A stretch of 64,000 nucleotides of DNA from Pseudomonas putida (lineage in GTDB: Bacteria; Pseudomonadota; Gammaproteobacteria; Pseudomonadales; Pseudomonadaceae): positions 186,001-250,000 of the forward strand of contig NZ_MKZO01000067.1 of NCBI RefSeq assembly GCF_001941965.1, in the 5' to 3' direction. The notes beneath the pieces were generated by a model. The model was not told the origin of the DNA, ran no database searches, and saw only the letters and a program-made list of their open reading frames with translations. Position 1 is the stretch's first letter. Every line of letters begins with the position of its first letter. The translations under genes were made by a program, and so were the position numbers. This document shows, one piece after another, positions 32,710 to 41,657 of the stretch.

Positions 32710-33906
32710 ATGAACAACGCTTTGAACCAGCTTCAGCCCTACCCGTTCGAGAAACTCCGCGCCCTGCTGGGCGGCGTTACCCCCGCGGCGGACAAGCGCG
32801 CCATCGCCCTGTCGATCGGCGAACCGAAGCACACCTCGCCGGCTTTCGTGGCCAAGGCCCTGGCCGACAACCTCGACCAGATGGCCGTGTACCCGACCAC
32901 CCTCGGCCTGCCGGCCTTGCGCGAATCCATCGCCCACTGGTGCGAGCGCCGTTTCGGCGTGCCGGCCGGCTGGCTGGACGCGGCGCGCCACGTGTTGCCG
33001 GTCAACGGCACCCGCGAAGCGCTGTTCTCCTTCACCCAGGCGGTGGTCCAGCGCAGCGATGACGGCCTGATCATCAGCCCGAACCCGTTCTATCAGATCT
33101 ACGAAGGCGCAGCCCTGCTCGCCGGCGCCAAGCCGCACTACCTGCCCTGCCTGGACCAGAACGGCTTCAACCCGGACTTCGACGCGGTGCCGGCGGACGT
33201 CTGGCAGCGCTGCCAGATCCTCTTCCTGTGCTCCCCGGGCAACCCGACTGGTGCCCTGGTGCCGCTGGAAACCCTGAAGAAACTGATCGCCCTGGCCGAC
33301 CAGTACGACTTCGTCATCGCCGCCGACGAATGCTACAGCGAGCTGTACTTCGACGAGCAAAGCCCGCCGCCGGGCCTGCTGAGCGCCTGCGCCGAGCTGG
33401 GGCGCAGCGACTTCAAGCGCTGCGTGGTGTTCCACAGCCTGTCCAAGCGCTCCAACCTGCCGGGCCTGCGCTCCGGTTTTGTCGCCGGCGACGCGGAGAT
33501 CCTCAAGGGCTTCCTGCTGTACCGCACCTACCACGGCTGTGCCATGCCGGTGCAGACCCAACTGGCGAGCATCGCCGCGTGGAACGACGAAGCCCACGTG
33601 CGTGACAACCGTGACCTGTACCGCGAGAAGTTCGACGCGGTGCTGGAGATCCTCGCCCCGGTGCTGGACGTGCAGAAGCCGGACGGTGGCTTCTACCTGT
33701 GGGCCAAGGTCCCGGGCAATGATGACGCGGCGTTCTGCCGAGGGCTGTTCGAGCAGCAGCATGTGACCGTGGTGCCGGGTTCGTATCTGTCCCGTGAGGT
33801 GGATGGCGTCAATCCGGGTGCCGGCCGGGTGCGCATGGCGCTGGTTGCGCCGCTGGCCGAGTGTGTCGAAGCGGCGAAACGGATTCGCGCGTTCATCGAA
33901 GGCTGA
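32710..33906 (+). CDS. dapC: N-succinyldiaminopimelate aminotransferase
   Basis: PLP-dependent class I/II aminotransferase forming N-succinyl-LL-diaminopimelate from the 2-amino-6-keto precursor made by DapD, whose gene lies 4 kb downstream; DapE (45 kb) takes the next step. The 398 residues start MNNALNQLQPYPFEKLR and contain SPGNPTGALV, AADECYSELYFDE and the PLP-lysine region HSLSKRSNLPGLRSGF. The specific name follows from position after glnD, the known dapC locus in gammaproteobacteria. A strong terminator follows. Confidence 0.93.
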   Translation: MNNALNQLQPYPFEKLRALLGGVTPAADKRAIALSIGEPKHTSPAFVAKALADNLDQMAVYPTTLGLPALRESIAHWCERRFGVPAGWLDAARHVLPVNGTREALFSFTQAVVQRSDDGLIISPNPFYQIYEGAALLAGAKPHYLPCLDQNGFNPDFDAVPADVWQRCQILFLCSPGNPTGALVPLETLKKLIALADQYDFVIAADECYSELYFDEQSPPPGLLSACAELGRSDFKRCVVFHSLSKRSNLPGLRSGFVAGDAEILKGFLLYRTYHGCAMPVQTQLASIAAWNDEAHVRDNRDLYREKFDAVLEILAPVLDVQKPDGGFYLWAKVPGNDDAAFCRGLFEQQHVTVVPGSYLSREVDGVNPGAGRVRMALVAPLAECVEAAKRIRAFIEG

Positions 33907-33913
33907 TGAGAGG

Positions 33914-33950
33914 TGCGGCGCTGAACGACCTCAGCGCCGCACATTTTCTG
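33914..33950 (+). terminator. Intrinsic terminator of map-glnD-dapC
   Basis: A perfect 11-bp stem TGCGGCGCTGA / TCAGCGCCGCA (33914-33924 with 33931-33941) with a six-base loop is followed by CATTTTC on the plus strand, 7 bases after the dapC stop. Its 3' arm overlaps the last codons of the convergent membrane-protein gene. Confidence 0.75.
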
Positions 33951-34587
33951 CGGCAAACCGCAGAAAGTAGCCGAAGAACACGAGCAGACCTCCCGCTACT
34001 GCCAGGGCGACATAATCGCCAGTCGCCAGTGCAACACCTGACAGCACCAGACACACCAGCGCCAGTAGCGCTGCGACGCCCCTGCTGACCCTCCCTGTAC
34101 CCCGCATACCCCGGCATGCCTGATAGAGAAATGGCGCCAGCAACAGCCATAACGCCAGGTCGAGCAGCACTATCACCAGCCAGGCCGGCCCCAGACTGTC
34201 GCCCCAGGCCGGATACAGGCTGCGTACCTGATCCCGGATGGTCATGTCGATGGCCAGCAACGGAAAAAGGACGAGGGTGCCGAAGCCATGGATCAGAAGC
34301 CGCCTGCACCCTGACTGCCCGCCCCTGGGTATCTGCATCATGAACACCGACAACAGCAGGAAGCTCATGCCATAGCCTTCCAGCTTCAACTTGGGCGTCA
34401 GCTCTTCCTTCACTGCCTGGTTGAACCGCTCGGTCTTGAGCCGGTAATCGACATTGTCCTCATGCCTGTTGATCGCCTCGATACGCGCGGCATCGCGGAA
34501 CACCGGCATATCGGAGCTGATGCCGAGCAACAGGATGGCGGGCAGCAGGCAGGCCAGTGCCAGCCAATGGCGGAAATCGAAAGACAT
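33931..34587 (-). CDS. Small polytopic membrane protein of unknown function
   Basis: I do not recognise this 218-residue protein. It has five or six hydrophobic segments: about 8-24 (LALACLLPAILLLGI), 70-90, 97-115, 123-145 (PAWLVIVLLDLALWLLLAPF) and a long 165-210 stretch that could hold two helices. Between the first and second lies a charged, probably periplasmic stretch (RDAARIEAINRHEDNVDYRLK). It stands alone and is convergent to dapC, with its 3' end overlapping dapC's terminator. A REPIN lies upstream. The start MSFDFRHWLALA follows a GGAG-like site. Confidence 0.7.
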   Translation of the reverse strand: MSFDFRHWLALACLLPAILLLGISSDMPVFRDAARIEAINRHEDNVDYRLKTERFNQAVKEELTPKLKLEGYGMSFLLLSVFMMQIPRGGQSGCRRLLIHGFGTLVLFPLLAIDMTIRDQVRSLYPAWGDSLGPAWLVIVLLDLALWLLLAPFLYQACRGMRGTGRVSRGVAALLALVCLVLSGVALATGDYVALAVAGGLLVFFGYFLRFAAENVRR

Positions 34588-34721
34588 CGATGAAAGCCTC
34601 GAACCAGGAGAGATGGGCAGAGGCTATGTCCTTGGGTTTCTGCGAAATAGAGGATTGCGGAACTCTCCAGAGAATCTCCATGAACTCGTCATGGAACTTC
34701 ACTTGCCCAGGCGTTTGACGT

Positions 34722-34827
34722 CGTTGCTGATGGCCTCATCGCTGGCAAGCCAGCTCCCACAGGTTTAACGGTGCACGCGATCTCTGTGGGAGCTGGCTTG
34801 CCAGCGATGAGGCCATCAGCAGCAACG
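34722..34827. repeat. REPIN with unusually long flanking inverted arms
   Basis: Near-perfect inverted repeat of about 40 bases per arm: cgttgctgatggcctcatcg... joined to gctggcaagccagctcccaca, with its reverse complement after a 24-base spacer. The REP core is the GTGGGAGCTGGCTTGCCAGCGATG type; the arms extend about 18 bases beyond the usual REP end. It lies between the 5' side of the unknown membrane protein gene and the 3' end of the antiporter gene and could act as the antiporter terminator or as an mRNA-stabilising hairpin. Confidence 0.88.
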
Positions 34828-34832
34828 AAGAT

Positions 34833-36479
34833 TCACTTCACCTGCCCGAGATTCGCCTCACTCATATCCAGCTCCCCCAGCACCTTGCGCACCACGTCGT
34901 CGCCGACCTCGTGATGCCGGTGCATGCGATACAGCTCCAGGCGCTGCGCCCGCAGTGCCCGCAAGCGCAGGCGCCGCTCCAGCTGATCCATCTGCTCGGC
35001 CAGCGCCCGGGCTTCAGCGCTGTCGTTGTAAGCGTCCAACTGCTGGCGATACTCGGCCATCAGGCGCGCCTTCAACTCGGCTGCCAACGCAGCCTGGGAA
35101 GCATCCTGGGCCGCCCCCGGCTCGGCGGTTTCCTCGGCTTCAAGGGCATGAATCGCCGCCTCGGCAGTCCGCCGCCAGGTTTCATCGGCCTCCTGCTGCA
35201 AGGCATCGTCCGGGCTCTTCTCCACCCCGCGCAGCAACAGTGGCAAGGCGATACAGGCCGACACCAGCGACAACAGGATCACCCCGGCCGCAATGAAGAT
35301 CAGCAGATCCCGCTCCGGAAAGCCGGTGCCAGCACTGATCAGCAACGGCACCGACATCACGCCCGCCAGGGTCACCGCCCCGCGCACGCCACCAATGGTC
35401 AGCAACCAGCAGGAACGCGCGTCCGGCAGCAATACCAGCTCCGACTTGCCACGCCAGCGCCGGACCACGCCGATCAGGCGCCAGATGCTCTGCACCCAGA
35501 CGAAGCGCAGCAGCACCAGTACCGCGAAGATCGCCAGTACATCCAGGCAGCGCCAGGCCAGGGTCGGCCACAGCGAGGCTTCGTGACTGGTCACGGCCTT
35601 GATGATGTCCGGCAACTGCAACCCCAGCAGCAGGAAGATCAGCCCGTTGAAGGCGAACTCCAGCAGCGACCAGACGCTGCGGTTGAGTAGACGCGTGCTG
35701 GTCTGCCGTGGCAGCAGGTCGAGCCAGCTTTGCATCATGCCCGCCGCCACCGCCGAGAGGATCCCGGAAGCGCCAAGGCGTTCGGCCAGCACATAGGCGG
35801 CGAACGGCAACAGCAGCATGAACACCACATGTGTCGCCGGATCATCCCAACTGCGGGCGATCATCCAGGCCCGCAGGCGACCTACAAGCCAGCTCAGGGC
35901 CACACCGATGGCCAGGCCGCCAATCGCCACGAGCACGAAGGTCAGGCTGGCCTCGGTGAGGGAGAACACTCCGGTGATGGCCGCCGCCAGGGCGAACTTG
36001 AAGGTCACCAGGCCCGAGGCGTCATTCATCAGGGCCTCGCCCTGGAGCATGTGCATCAGCGGGGTCGGCAGGCGATCCTGGGTGATCGCGGAGACCGCTA
36101 CGGCGTCGGTGGGCGACAGCACGGCCGCCAGGGCGAAGGCCACCGGCAGCGGGATGCTCGGGATGATCCAGTGAATGAAGTAGCCGGCACCCACCACGGT
36201 AAACAGCACCAACCCCACGGCCAGGGTCAGGATCGGGCCGCGCAGGCGCCACAGTTCGCGCTTGGGCATGCGCCAGCCATCGGAGAACAGCAATGGCGGC
36301 AGGAACAGGAAAAGGAACAGCTCCGGGTCGAGGGCCACATGCAGCCCCAAGGTCGGCCAGGCCAGCAGCGCCCCGGCGCCGATCTGCACCAGCGGCAGGG
36401 GCAACGGGATCATCCGCCCCACCAGCTTGGAGACACTGACCAGCATCAGCAGGATGAGGACGGTATAGGCTGACTGCAT
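34833..36479 (-). CDS. Na+/H+ antiporter of the CPA1 family (NhaP/YjcE-like)
   Basis: Inner-membrane cation/proton exchanger. The 548 residues have about twelve hydrophobic segments over residues 1-415, starting MQSAYTVLILLMLVSVSKLV, with the CPA1 features LFLPPLLFSDGW and ALAAVLSPTDAVAVSAI, and a C-terminal cytoplasmic tail (about 430-548) rich in Glu, Ala and Arg and predicted helical. The start at 36479 places the first membrane helix at the N-terminus; a 23-residue in-frame extension is polar and unlikely. Divergent from pncA; the ion specificity is not visible. Confidence 0.88.
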   Translation of the reverse strand: MQSAYTVLILLMLVSVSKLVGRMIPLPLPLVQIGAGALLAWPTLGLHVALDPELFLFLFLPPLLFSDGWRMPKRELWRLRGPILTLAVGLVLFTVVGAGYFIHWIIPSIPLPVAFALAAVLSPTDAVAVSAITQDRLPTPLMHMLQGEALMNDASGLVTFKFALAAAITGVFSLTEASLTFVLVAIGGLAIGVALSWLVGRLRAWMIARSWDDPATHVVFMLLLPFAAYVLAERLGASGILSAVAAGMMQSWLDLLPRQTSTRLLNRSVWSLLEFAFNGLIFLLLGLQLPDIIKAVTSHEASLWPTLAWRCLDVLAIFAVLVLLRFVWVQSIWRLIGVVRRWRGKSELVLLPDARSCWLLTIGGVRGAVTLAGVMSVPLLISAGTGFPERDLLIFIAAGVILLSLVSACIALPLLLRGVEKSPDDALQQEADETWRRTAEAAIHALEAEETAEPGAAQDASQAALAAELKARLMAEYRQQLDAYNDSAEARALAEQMDQLERRLRLRALRAQRLELYRMHRHHEVGDDVVRKVLGELDMSEANLGQVK

Positions 36480-36689
36480 GTGGCGTGTTTCCCTGTTCGA
36501 TTCAAAAGCTTGCCTGGCGTCACTGGACAGCTGGCCGGCATTGGACACATATAGTAACGAGCTGTGCCACCAAGAGACCGCTGCACCTAAGTCGCAGGTT
36601 AGCGGACAATATGTAACATCATGCTACGCAACAATATTCTTCAATAAGCGCTGCTATAACTCCGCCACCGTGAACGCAAGGAAGGCCTG

Positions 36690-37343
36690 ATGAGCAACGA
36701 CGCCGTAAAGAACGATAGCCCCGATCGCGCCCTGCTCGTGATCGATATCCAGAACGACTTTACCCCCGGCGGCGCCCTGGCCGTGCCCCAGGGTGATGCG
36801 ATCGTGCCGCTGGTCAACCGGATCGCCGAGGGTTTCCGCAACGTGGTCATGTCCCAGGACTGGCACCCGGCCGGGCATATTTCCTTCGCCTCCAGCCACC
36901 CGGGCGAAAAGCCCTTCGACGTCATCGAATTGCCCTACGGCCCCCAGGTCATGTGGCCGGACCACTGCATCCAGGGCAGCCACGGTGCCGAATTCCATCC
37001 GCAGGTGGACATTCCCCATACCCAGTTGATCGTGCGCAAGGGCGGCAATCCGCTGGTGGACAGCTACTCCGCCTTCTTCGAAGCCGACCGCAAGACCACC
37101 ACCGGGCTGGCCGGCGCCCTGCGCGAAAAGGGCATCACCAGCGTCTACGTGGTGGGCCTGGCCCTGGACTTCTGCGTGACCTGGACCGCCCTGGATGCCC
37201 GGCGCGAGGGCTTCACCACCTACGTGGTGCTGGACGCCTGCCGGGCCATCGACAGCAACGGCTCGCTGGAACTGGCCATGGCCGAACTGGAGCAGGCCGG
37301 GGTGATCTTCATCGAGTCCCGGCAATTGCTCGGCAACGCCTGA
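36690..37343 (+). CDS. pncA: Nicotinamidase
   Basis: Hydrolyses nicotinamide to nicotinate for NAD salvage. The 217 residues of the isochorismatase-like fold have the triad Asp19 (LLVIDIQNDF), Lys117 (LIVRKGG) and Cys162 (VVGLALDFCVTW), with metal ligands Asp57 and His59 in SQDWHPAGHISFAS. An AGGAAGG ribosome-binding site lies just upstream. The 210-base region shared with the antiporter contains a TATAAC -10-like sequence at 36655-36660. Confidence 0.95.
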   Translation: MSNDAVKNDSPDRALLVIDIQNDFTPGGALAVPQGDAIVPLVNRIAEGFRNVVMSQDWHPAGHISFASSHPGEKPFDVIELPYGPQVMWPDHCIQGSHGAEFHPQVDIPHTQLIVRKGGNPLVDSYSAFFEADRKTTTGLAGALREKGITSVYVVGLALDFCVTWTALDARREGFTTYVVLDACRAIDSNGSLELAMAELEQAGVIFIESRQLLGNA

Positions 37344-37473
37344 AAACTCGCCGGTCAGAAGCCGGCGCCACAGCCGTGGCGCCGTGCCGATTGATCCCGC
37401 ATAATCCCGCCCACCCCACATTTCGAGGAGTTGCGGGGTCGCCCCGGGCAAGACCGGCGACCCTTGAAGTTCA

Positions 37474-37821
37474 ATGGCTTACATTCTCTACGGCATCAAA
37501 GCTTGTGACACGATGAAAAAAGCGCGTACCTGGCTCGAAGATAAAGCCATCGGCTACGACTTCCACGATTACAAAACCCAGGGCATCGACCGCGACAGCC
37601 TGAACCGCTGGTGCGCCGAGCACGGTTGGGAAAAGATCCTCAACCGCGCCGGCACCACGTTCCGCAAGCTCGATGACGCGCAGAAGGCCGACCTTGACCA
37701 GGCCAAGGCCGTCGAGCTGATGCTCGCCCAACCGTCGATGATCAAGCGCCCGGTCCTCGACCTCGGCGACAAGACCCTGGTGGGTTTCAAACCGGACCTG
37801 TACGCGGCCGCCCTGCAGTGA
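37474..37821 (+). CDS. ArsC/Spx-fold protein, YffB type
   Basis: Thioredoxin-fold protein of 115 residues in the arsenate reductase C / Spx superfamily. It starts MAYILYGIKACDTMKKARTW, with a single cysteine (Cys11) in CDTM where ArsC has its catalytic Cys; the CXXC pair of Spx is absent. NRAGTTFRKLDD and the late PSMIKRPVLDLGD are family stretches. YffB-like proteins often neighbour dapE or dapD; here the dapD ATG comes 39 bases later, so co-transcription is likely. True arsenate reduction is improbable, and a glutathione-related thiol role is only a guess. Confidence 0.88.
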   Translation: MAYILYGIKACDTMKKARTWLEDKAIGYDFHDYKTQGIDRDSLNRWCAEHGWEKILNRAGTTFRKLDDAQKADLDQAKAVELMLAQPSMIKRPVLDLGDKTLVGFKPDLYAAALQ

Positions 37822-37860
37822 GCCGCCCGCTTTCCATCAATTTCAGTACGAGGTAACCGC

Positions 37861-38895
37861 ATGTCCAATTCCCTGTTCAGCCTGGCCTTCGGGGTCGGCA
37901 CCCAGAACCGCCAGGGCGCCTGGCTGGAAGTCTTCTACGCCCAGCCCCTGCTCAACCCGTCCGCCGAACTGGTCGCCGCGGTCAGCTCGCTGCTGGGCTA
38001 TGAAGCCGGCAACCAGGCCATCGCCTTCAGCCCGGCCCAGGCTGGCCAACTGGCCGAAGCGGTCAAGTCGATCGACCCGGTGCAGGCTGCCCTGCTGACC
38101 CGCCTGGCCGAAAGCAGCAAGCCGCTGGTCGCCACCCTGCTGGCCGAAGACGCGGCCCTGAGCTCGACGCCGGAAGCCTACCTGAAGCTGCACCTGCTCT
38201 CGCACCGCCTGGTCAAGCCCCACGGCCTGAGCCTGGCCGGGATCTTCCCGCTGCTGCCGAACGTGGCCTGGACCAGCCAGGGCGCCATCGACCTGGCCGA
38301 ACTGGCCGAAGCGCAACTGGAGGCCCGCCTGAAAGGCGAGCTGCTGGAAGTCTTCTCCGTCGACAAGTTCCCGAAGATGACCGACTACGTCGTGCCGAGC
38401 GGCGTGCGTATCGCCGACAGCGCCCGCGTGCGCCTGGGTGCCTACATCGGCGAAGGCACCACGATCATGCACGAAGGCTTCGTCAACTTTAACGCCGGCA
38501 CCGAAGGCCCGGGCATGATCGAAGGCCGCGTGTCCGCGGGCGTCTTCGTCGGCAAGGGTTCGGACCTGGGCGGCGGCTGCTCGACCATGGGCACCCTGTC
38601 CGGCGGCGGCAACATCGTCATCAAGGTCGGCGAAGGCTGCCTGATCGGCGCCAACGCCGGTATCGGCATCCCGCTGGGCGACCGCAACACCGTCGAAGCC
38701 GGCCTGTACATCACCGCCGGCACCAAGGTGCAACTGCTCGACGAGCAGAACCAGCTGGTGAAAGTGGTCAAGGCCCGCGACCTGGCCGGCCAGACCGACC
38801 TGCTGTTCCGCCGCAACTCGGTGAGCGGCGCGGTGGAGTGCAAGACCCACAAGTCGGCGATCGAGCTGAACGAAGCGCTGCACGCCCACAACTAA
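37861..38895 (+). CDS. dapD: Tetrahydrodipicolinate N-succinyltransferase
   Basis: Succinyl-CoA-dependent acylation of tetrahydrodipicolinate in lysine/diaminopimelate synthesis. The 344 residues make this the longer Pseudomonas-type DapD: an N-terminal domain (about 1-170), then a left-handed beta-helix of hexapeptide repeats (about 175-300, VRLGAYIGEGTTIMHEGFV, GGGCSTMGTLSGGGN) and a C-terminal tail. A GAGG ribosome-binding site precedes the ATG. Its product goes to DapC (33 kb) and then DapE (45 kb). Confidence 0.96.
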   Translation: MSNSLFSLAFGVGTQNRQGAWLEVFYAQPLLNPSAELVAAVSSLLGYEAGNQAIAFSPAQAGQLAEAVKSIDPVQAALLTRLAESSKPLVATLLAEDAALSSTPEAYLKLHLLSHRLVKPHGLSLAGIFPLLPNVAWTSQGAIDLAELAEAQLEARLKGELLEVFSVDKFPKMTDYVVPSGVRIADSARVRLGAYIGEGTTIMHEGFVNFNAGTEGPGMIEGRVSAGVFVGKGSDLGGGCSTMGTLSGGGNIVIKVGEGCLIGANAGIGIPLGDRNTVEAGLYITAGTKVQLLDEQNQLVKVVKARDLAGQTDLLFRRNSVSGAVECKTHKSAIELNEALHAHN

Positions 38896-38949
38896 GTGGT
38901 ACGATCGGGTCTGGCCATTCGCCAGACCCGATATCCAGGCCCAAAGATC

Positions 38950-40155
38950 ATGTTCCAGCCCTCTTCCTGGCGCGCGGACTTTCCCGCCATCGCCACCCTG
39001 CAACGCCAGCACCAGACCTATCTGGACAGCGCGGCCACCACGCAGAAACCCCAAGCCCTGCTCGATGCCCTGAACCATTACTACGTTCATGGCGCCGCCA
39101 ACGTGCATCGTGCCCAGCATCTGCCCGGCGCCCTGGCGACCCAGGCCTTCGAGGCCAGCCGCGACAAGCTCGCCGCCTGGCTGAATGCCGGGGCGGACAG
39201 CCAGATCGTCTTCAGCCACGGCGCCACCTCGGCCCTGAACCTGCTCGCCTACGGGCTGGAGCACCGCTTCGAAGCGGGCGAAGAGATCGCCGTCAGCGCC
39301 CTCGAGCACCATGCCAACCTGCTGCCCTGGCAACAACTGGCCAAGCGCCGAGGCCTCAAGTTGGTGATCCTGCCGCTGGCGGACAACGGCCAGATCGACC
39401 TCGAGGCCGCCTTGCAGTTGATCGGCCCCAGGACCCGCGTCCTGGCGGTCAGCCAGCTGTCCAACGTGCTGGGCACCTGGCAGCCACTGCAACCGCTGCT
39501 CAACCACGCCCGCGCCCAAGGGGCGATTACCGTGGTCGACGGCGCCCAGGGCATCGTCCATGGTCGCCATGACGTGAGCCAGCTGGGCTGCGACTTCTAT
39601 GTGTTTTCCAGCCACAAGCTCTACGGCCCCGACGGCCTCGGCGTGCTCTACGGGCGCAACGAGGCGCTGGCGAAACTGCGCCACTGGCAGTTCGGCGGCG
39701 AAATGGTGCAACTGGCCGGTTACCAGGACTCCAGCTTCCGCCACGCACCGCTCGGCTTCGAAGCCGGCACTCCACCGATCGCCAGCGTGATCGGCCTCGG
39801 CGCGACCCTCGACTATCTCGCCAGCCTCGACAGCAATGCCGTGGCCGAGCACGAAGCCGCCCTGCACCGTCATCTGCTGCGCGGCCTCAACGACCGCGAA
39901 GGCGTGCGCATTCTCGGCGCCCCGCAAGCGGCCCTGGCCAGCTTCGTGGTCGAGGGCGTGCACAACGCCGACCTGTCCCACCTGCTCACCGAACAGGGCA
40001 TCGCCGTGCGCGCCGGTCATCACTGCGCCATGCCGCTGGTCAACAGCCTCGGCCTGGACGGCGCGATCCGCGTGTCGCTGGCGCTGTACAACGATTCGGA
40101 CGACCTGCAGCACTTCTTCAGCGCCCTGGATCAGGCCCTGGAGCTGCTGCGATGA
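38950..40155 (+). CDS. csdA: Cysteine desulfurase CsdA (SufS-like, group II)
   Basis: PLP enzyme releasing sulfur from cysteine as an enzyme-bound persulfide and passing it to CsdE. The 401 residues have the PLP lysine in FYVFSSHKLYGPDGLG (about residue 223) and the persulfide cysteine in RAGHHCAMPLV (about 360). The start at 38950 (MFQPSSWRADFP) gives family length. The gene overlaps csdE by 4 bases, and tcdA/csdL lies convergently just beyond, the full Csd set. Confidence 0.95.
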   Translation: MFQPSSWRADFPAIATLQRQHQTYLDSAATTQKPQALLDALNHYYVHGAANVHRAQHLPGALATQAFEASRDKLAAWLNAGADSQIVFSHGATSALNLLAYGLEHRFEAGEEIAVSALEHHANLLPWQQLAKRRGLKLVILPLADNGQIDLEAALQLIGPRTRVLAVSQLSNVLGTWQPLQPLLNHARAQGAITVVDGAQGIVHGRHDVSQLGCDFYVFSSHKLYGPDGLGVLYGRNEALAKLRHWQFGGEMVQLAGYQDSSFRHAPLGFEAGTPPIASVIGLGATLDYLASLDSNAVAEHEAALHRHLLRGLNDREGVRILGAPQAALASFVVEGVHNADLSHLLTEQGIAVRAGHHCAMPLVNSLGLDGAIRVSLALYNDSDDLQHFFSALDQALELLR

Positions 40156-40562
40156 GCCTGCCGATTGAAGCTCGGGAAGCCCTCGATACCTTCACTGCCG
40201 CCTCCGGCTGGGAACAGCGCGCCCGCCTGCTGATGCAGTGGGGCGAACGCCTGGTGCCGCTGACGGATGAGGAAAAGTCGGACGGCAACCGCGTCCACGG
40301 TTGCGAAAGCCAGGTCTGGCTGGTGGCCCGCCAGGACGACGGGCGCTGGCGCTTCGCCGCGGCCAGCGACGCCCGCCTGATCCGCGGCCTGCTGGCCTTG
40401 CTGCTGGTACGGGTTGACGGCCTGTCCAGCGCCGAACTGCAGCAACTGGACCTGCCCGGCTGGTTCCGTCAACTGGGTCTCGACCGCCAGCTCTCCCCTT
40501 CCCGCAGCAACGGCCTGAACGCGGTGCTGCAACGCATGGCTCAGCTCGCTTCGGGAGCCTGA
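40152..40562 (+). CDS. csdE: SufE-family sulfur acceptor CsdE
   Basis: Accepts the persulfide sulfur from CsdA and increases its activity. The 136 residues have the acceptor Cys51 in the family motif NRVHGCESQVWL. The start ATGAGC overlaps the csdA stop (ATGA). Its last 22 bases overlap the 3' end of the convergent tcdA gene. Confidence 0.95.
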   Translation: MSLPIEAREALDTFTAASGWEQRARLLMQWGERLVPLTDEEKSDGNRVHGCESQVWLVARQDDGRWRFAAASDARLIRGLLALLLVRVDGLSSAELQQLDLPGWFRQLGLDRQLSPSRSNGLNAVLQRMAQLASGA

Positions 40563-41365
40563 GCCGCCTTGCGCTCGGACGGCCGGCGGGCGCCGGCTAC
40601 CAGCTTGTCCACTGCCTTGCTCGCGGCGACCATGCCGAAGGTCGCCGTCACCATCATCACCGCGCCAAAACCACCGGCGCAGTCCAGGCGGGTGCCTTCG
40701 CCAACGAAGCTCTTGTCCAGGCACACGCTGCCATCCGGCTGCGGGTAGCGCAGTTGCTCGGTGGAAAACACCACCGGCACGCCATAGCTGCGGCTCTGGT
40801 TGCGCGAAAAGTTGTAGTCGCGGCGCAGGGTCGAACGGACTCGCGAGGCCAGCGGGTCGTTGTAGGTGCGGTTGAGGTCGGCGACCTGGATCTGCGTCGG
40901 ATCGATCTGCCCGCCGGCGCCGCCGGTGCTGATGATGGCGATCTTGCGGCGCTTGCACCAGGCGATCAGCGCGGCCTTGGACATCACGCTGTCGATGCAG
41001 TCGATCACGCAATCGATCTCCTCGGTGATGTACTCGGCCATGGTCTCGCGGGTGACGAAATCGCTCAGCGCATGCACCCGGCAGGCCGGGTTGATGGCGC
41101 GCAGGCGCTCGGCGGTCACGTCCACCTTGGGCTTGCCGACATTGCCTTCCAGGGCATGAGCCTGGCGGTTGGTGTTGCTGACGCAAACGTCATCCAGGTC
41201 GAACAGGGAAATCTCGCCCACGCCACTGCGCGCCAGGGCTTCCGCCGTCCACGAGCCGACGCCGCCGATGCCGACTACCGCCACATGGGCATCGCGCAGA
41301 CGTTGCAGGCCATCGAGGCCGTACAGCCGGGCAATGCCGGCAAACCGTGGATCTTCATTGCTCAT
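40541..41365 (-). CDS. tcdA: tRNA threonylcarbamoyladenosine dehydratase (CsdL/TcdA)
   Basis: E1-like adenylating enzyme that dehydrates t6A37 in ANN-decoding tRNAs to cyclic t6A; CsdA and CsdE supply sulfur chemistry in vivo. The 274 residues have the nucleotide-binding VAVVGIGGVGSWTAEALARS at about 28-47, a following DLDDVCVSNTNRQ motif, and the ThiF/MoeB fold. The start at 41365 (MSNEDPRFAGIARLYG) is the family start. Its partner pathway gene tsaB, for t6A itself, is at 62 kb. Confidence 0.95.
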   Translation of the reverse strand: MSNEDPRFAGIARLYGLDGLQRLRDAHVAVVGIGGVGSWTAEALARSGVGEISLFDLDDVCVSNTNRQAHALEGNVGKPKVDVTAERLRAINPACRVHALSDFVTRETMAEYITEEIDCVIDCIDSVMSKAALIAWCKRRKIAIISTGGAGGQIDPTQIQVADLNRTYNDPLASRVRSTLRRDYNFSRNQSRSYGVPVVFSTEQLRYPQPDGSVCLDKSFVGEGTRLDCAGGFGAVMMVTATFGMVAASKAVDKLVAGARRPSERKAAQAPEAS

Positions 41366-41657
41366 GACGCACACCCCGCAAAAAACCGGCGCGCATTATA
41401 GGCCCCCGCGAGAGCAATGACAGCGCCTTCGGACAGCCCGTGCATTGGCAAGAGTGATAGCAATGCTGCTTTAATGTCCGACGAATGTCCTTCGCTGCAA
41501 AAAGTCTTGGACGACACCAACGGGTTTCAGAACTTAGCCTTCTGAAGAAAATCCAATGGCTGCCCGGTCGAAATTCCCACAAGAACTGACCCGACGCCGT
41601 CCCTGGATCCGCGCTTGCCGCGCCGGCCCGTTCCACTCTCCGGAACCCGAACTACTT

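Noticed and set aside
30046..33762. A 1238-residue open frame on the minus strand
   Set aside because: Antisense to glnD and dapC, both full-length with intact motifs. Long antisense frames are expected at this GC content.
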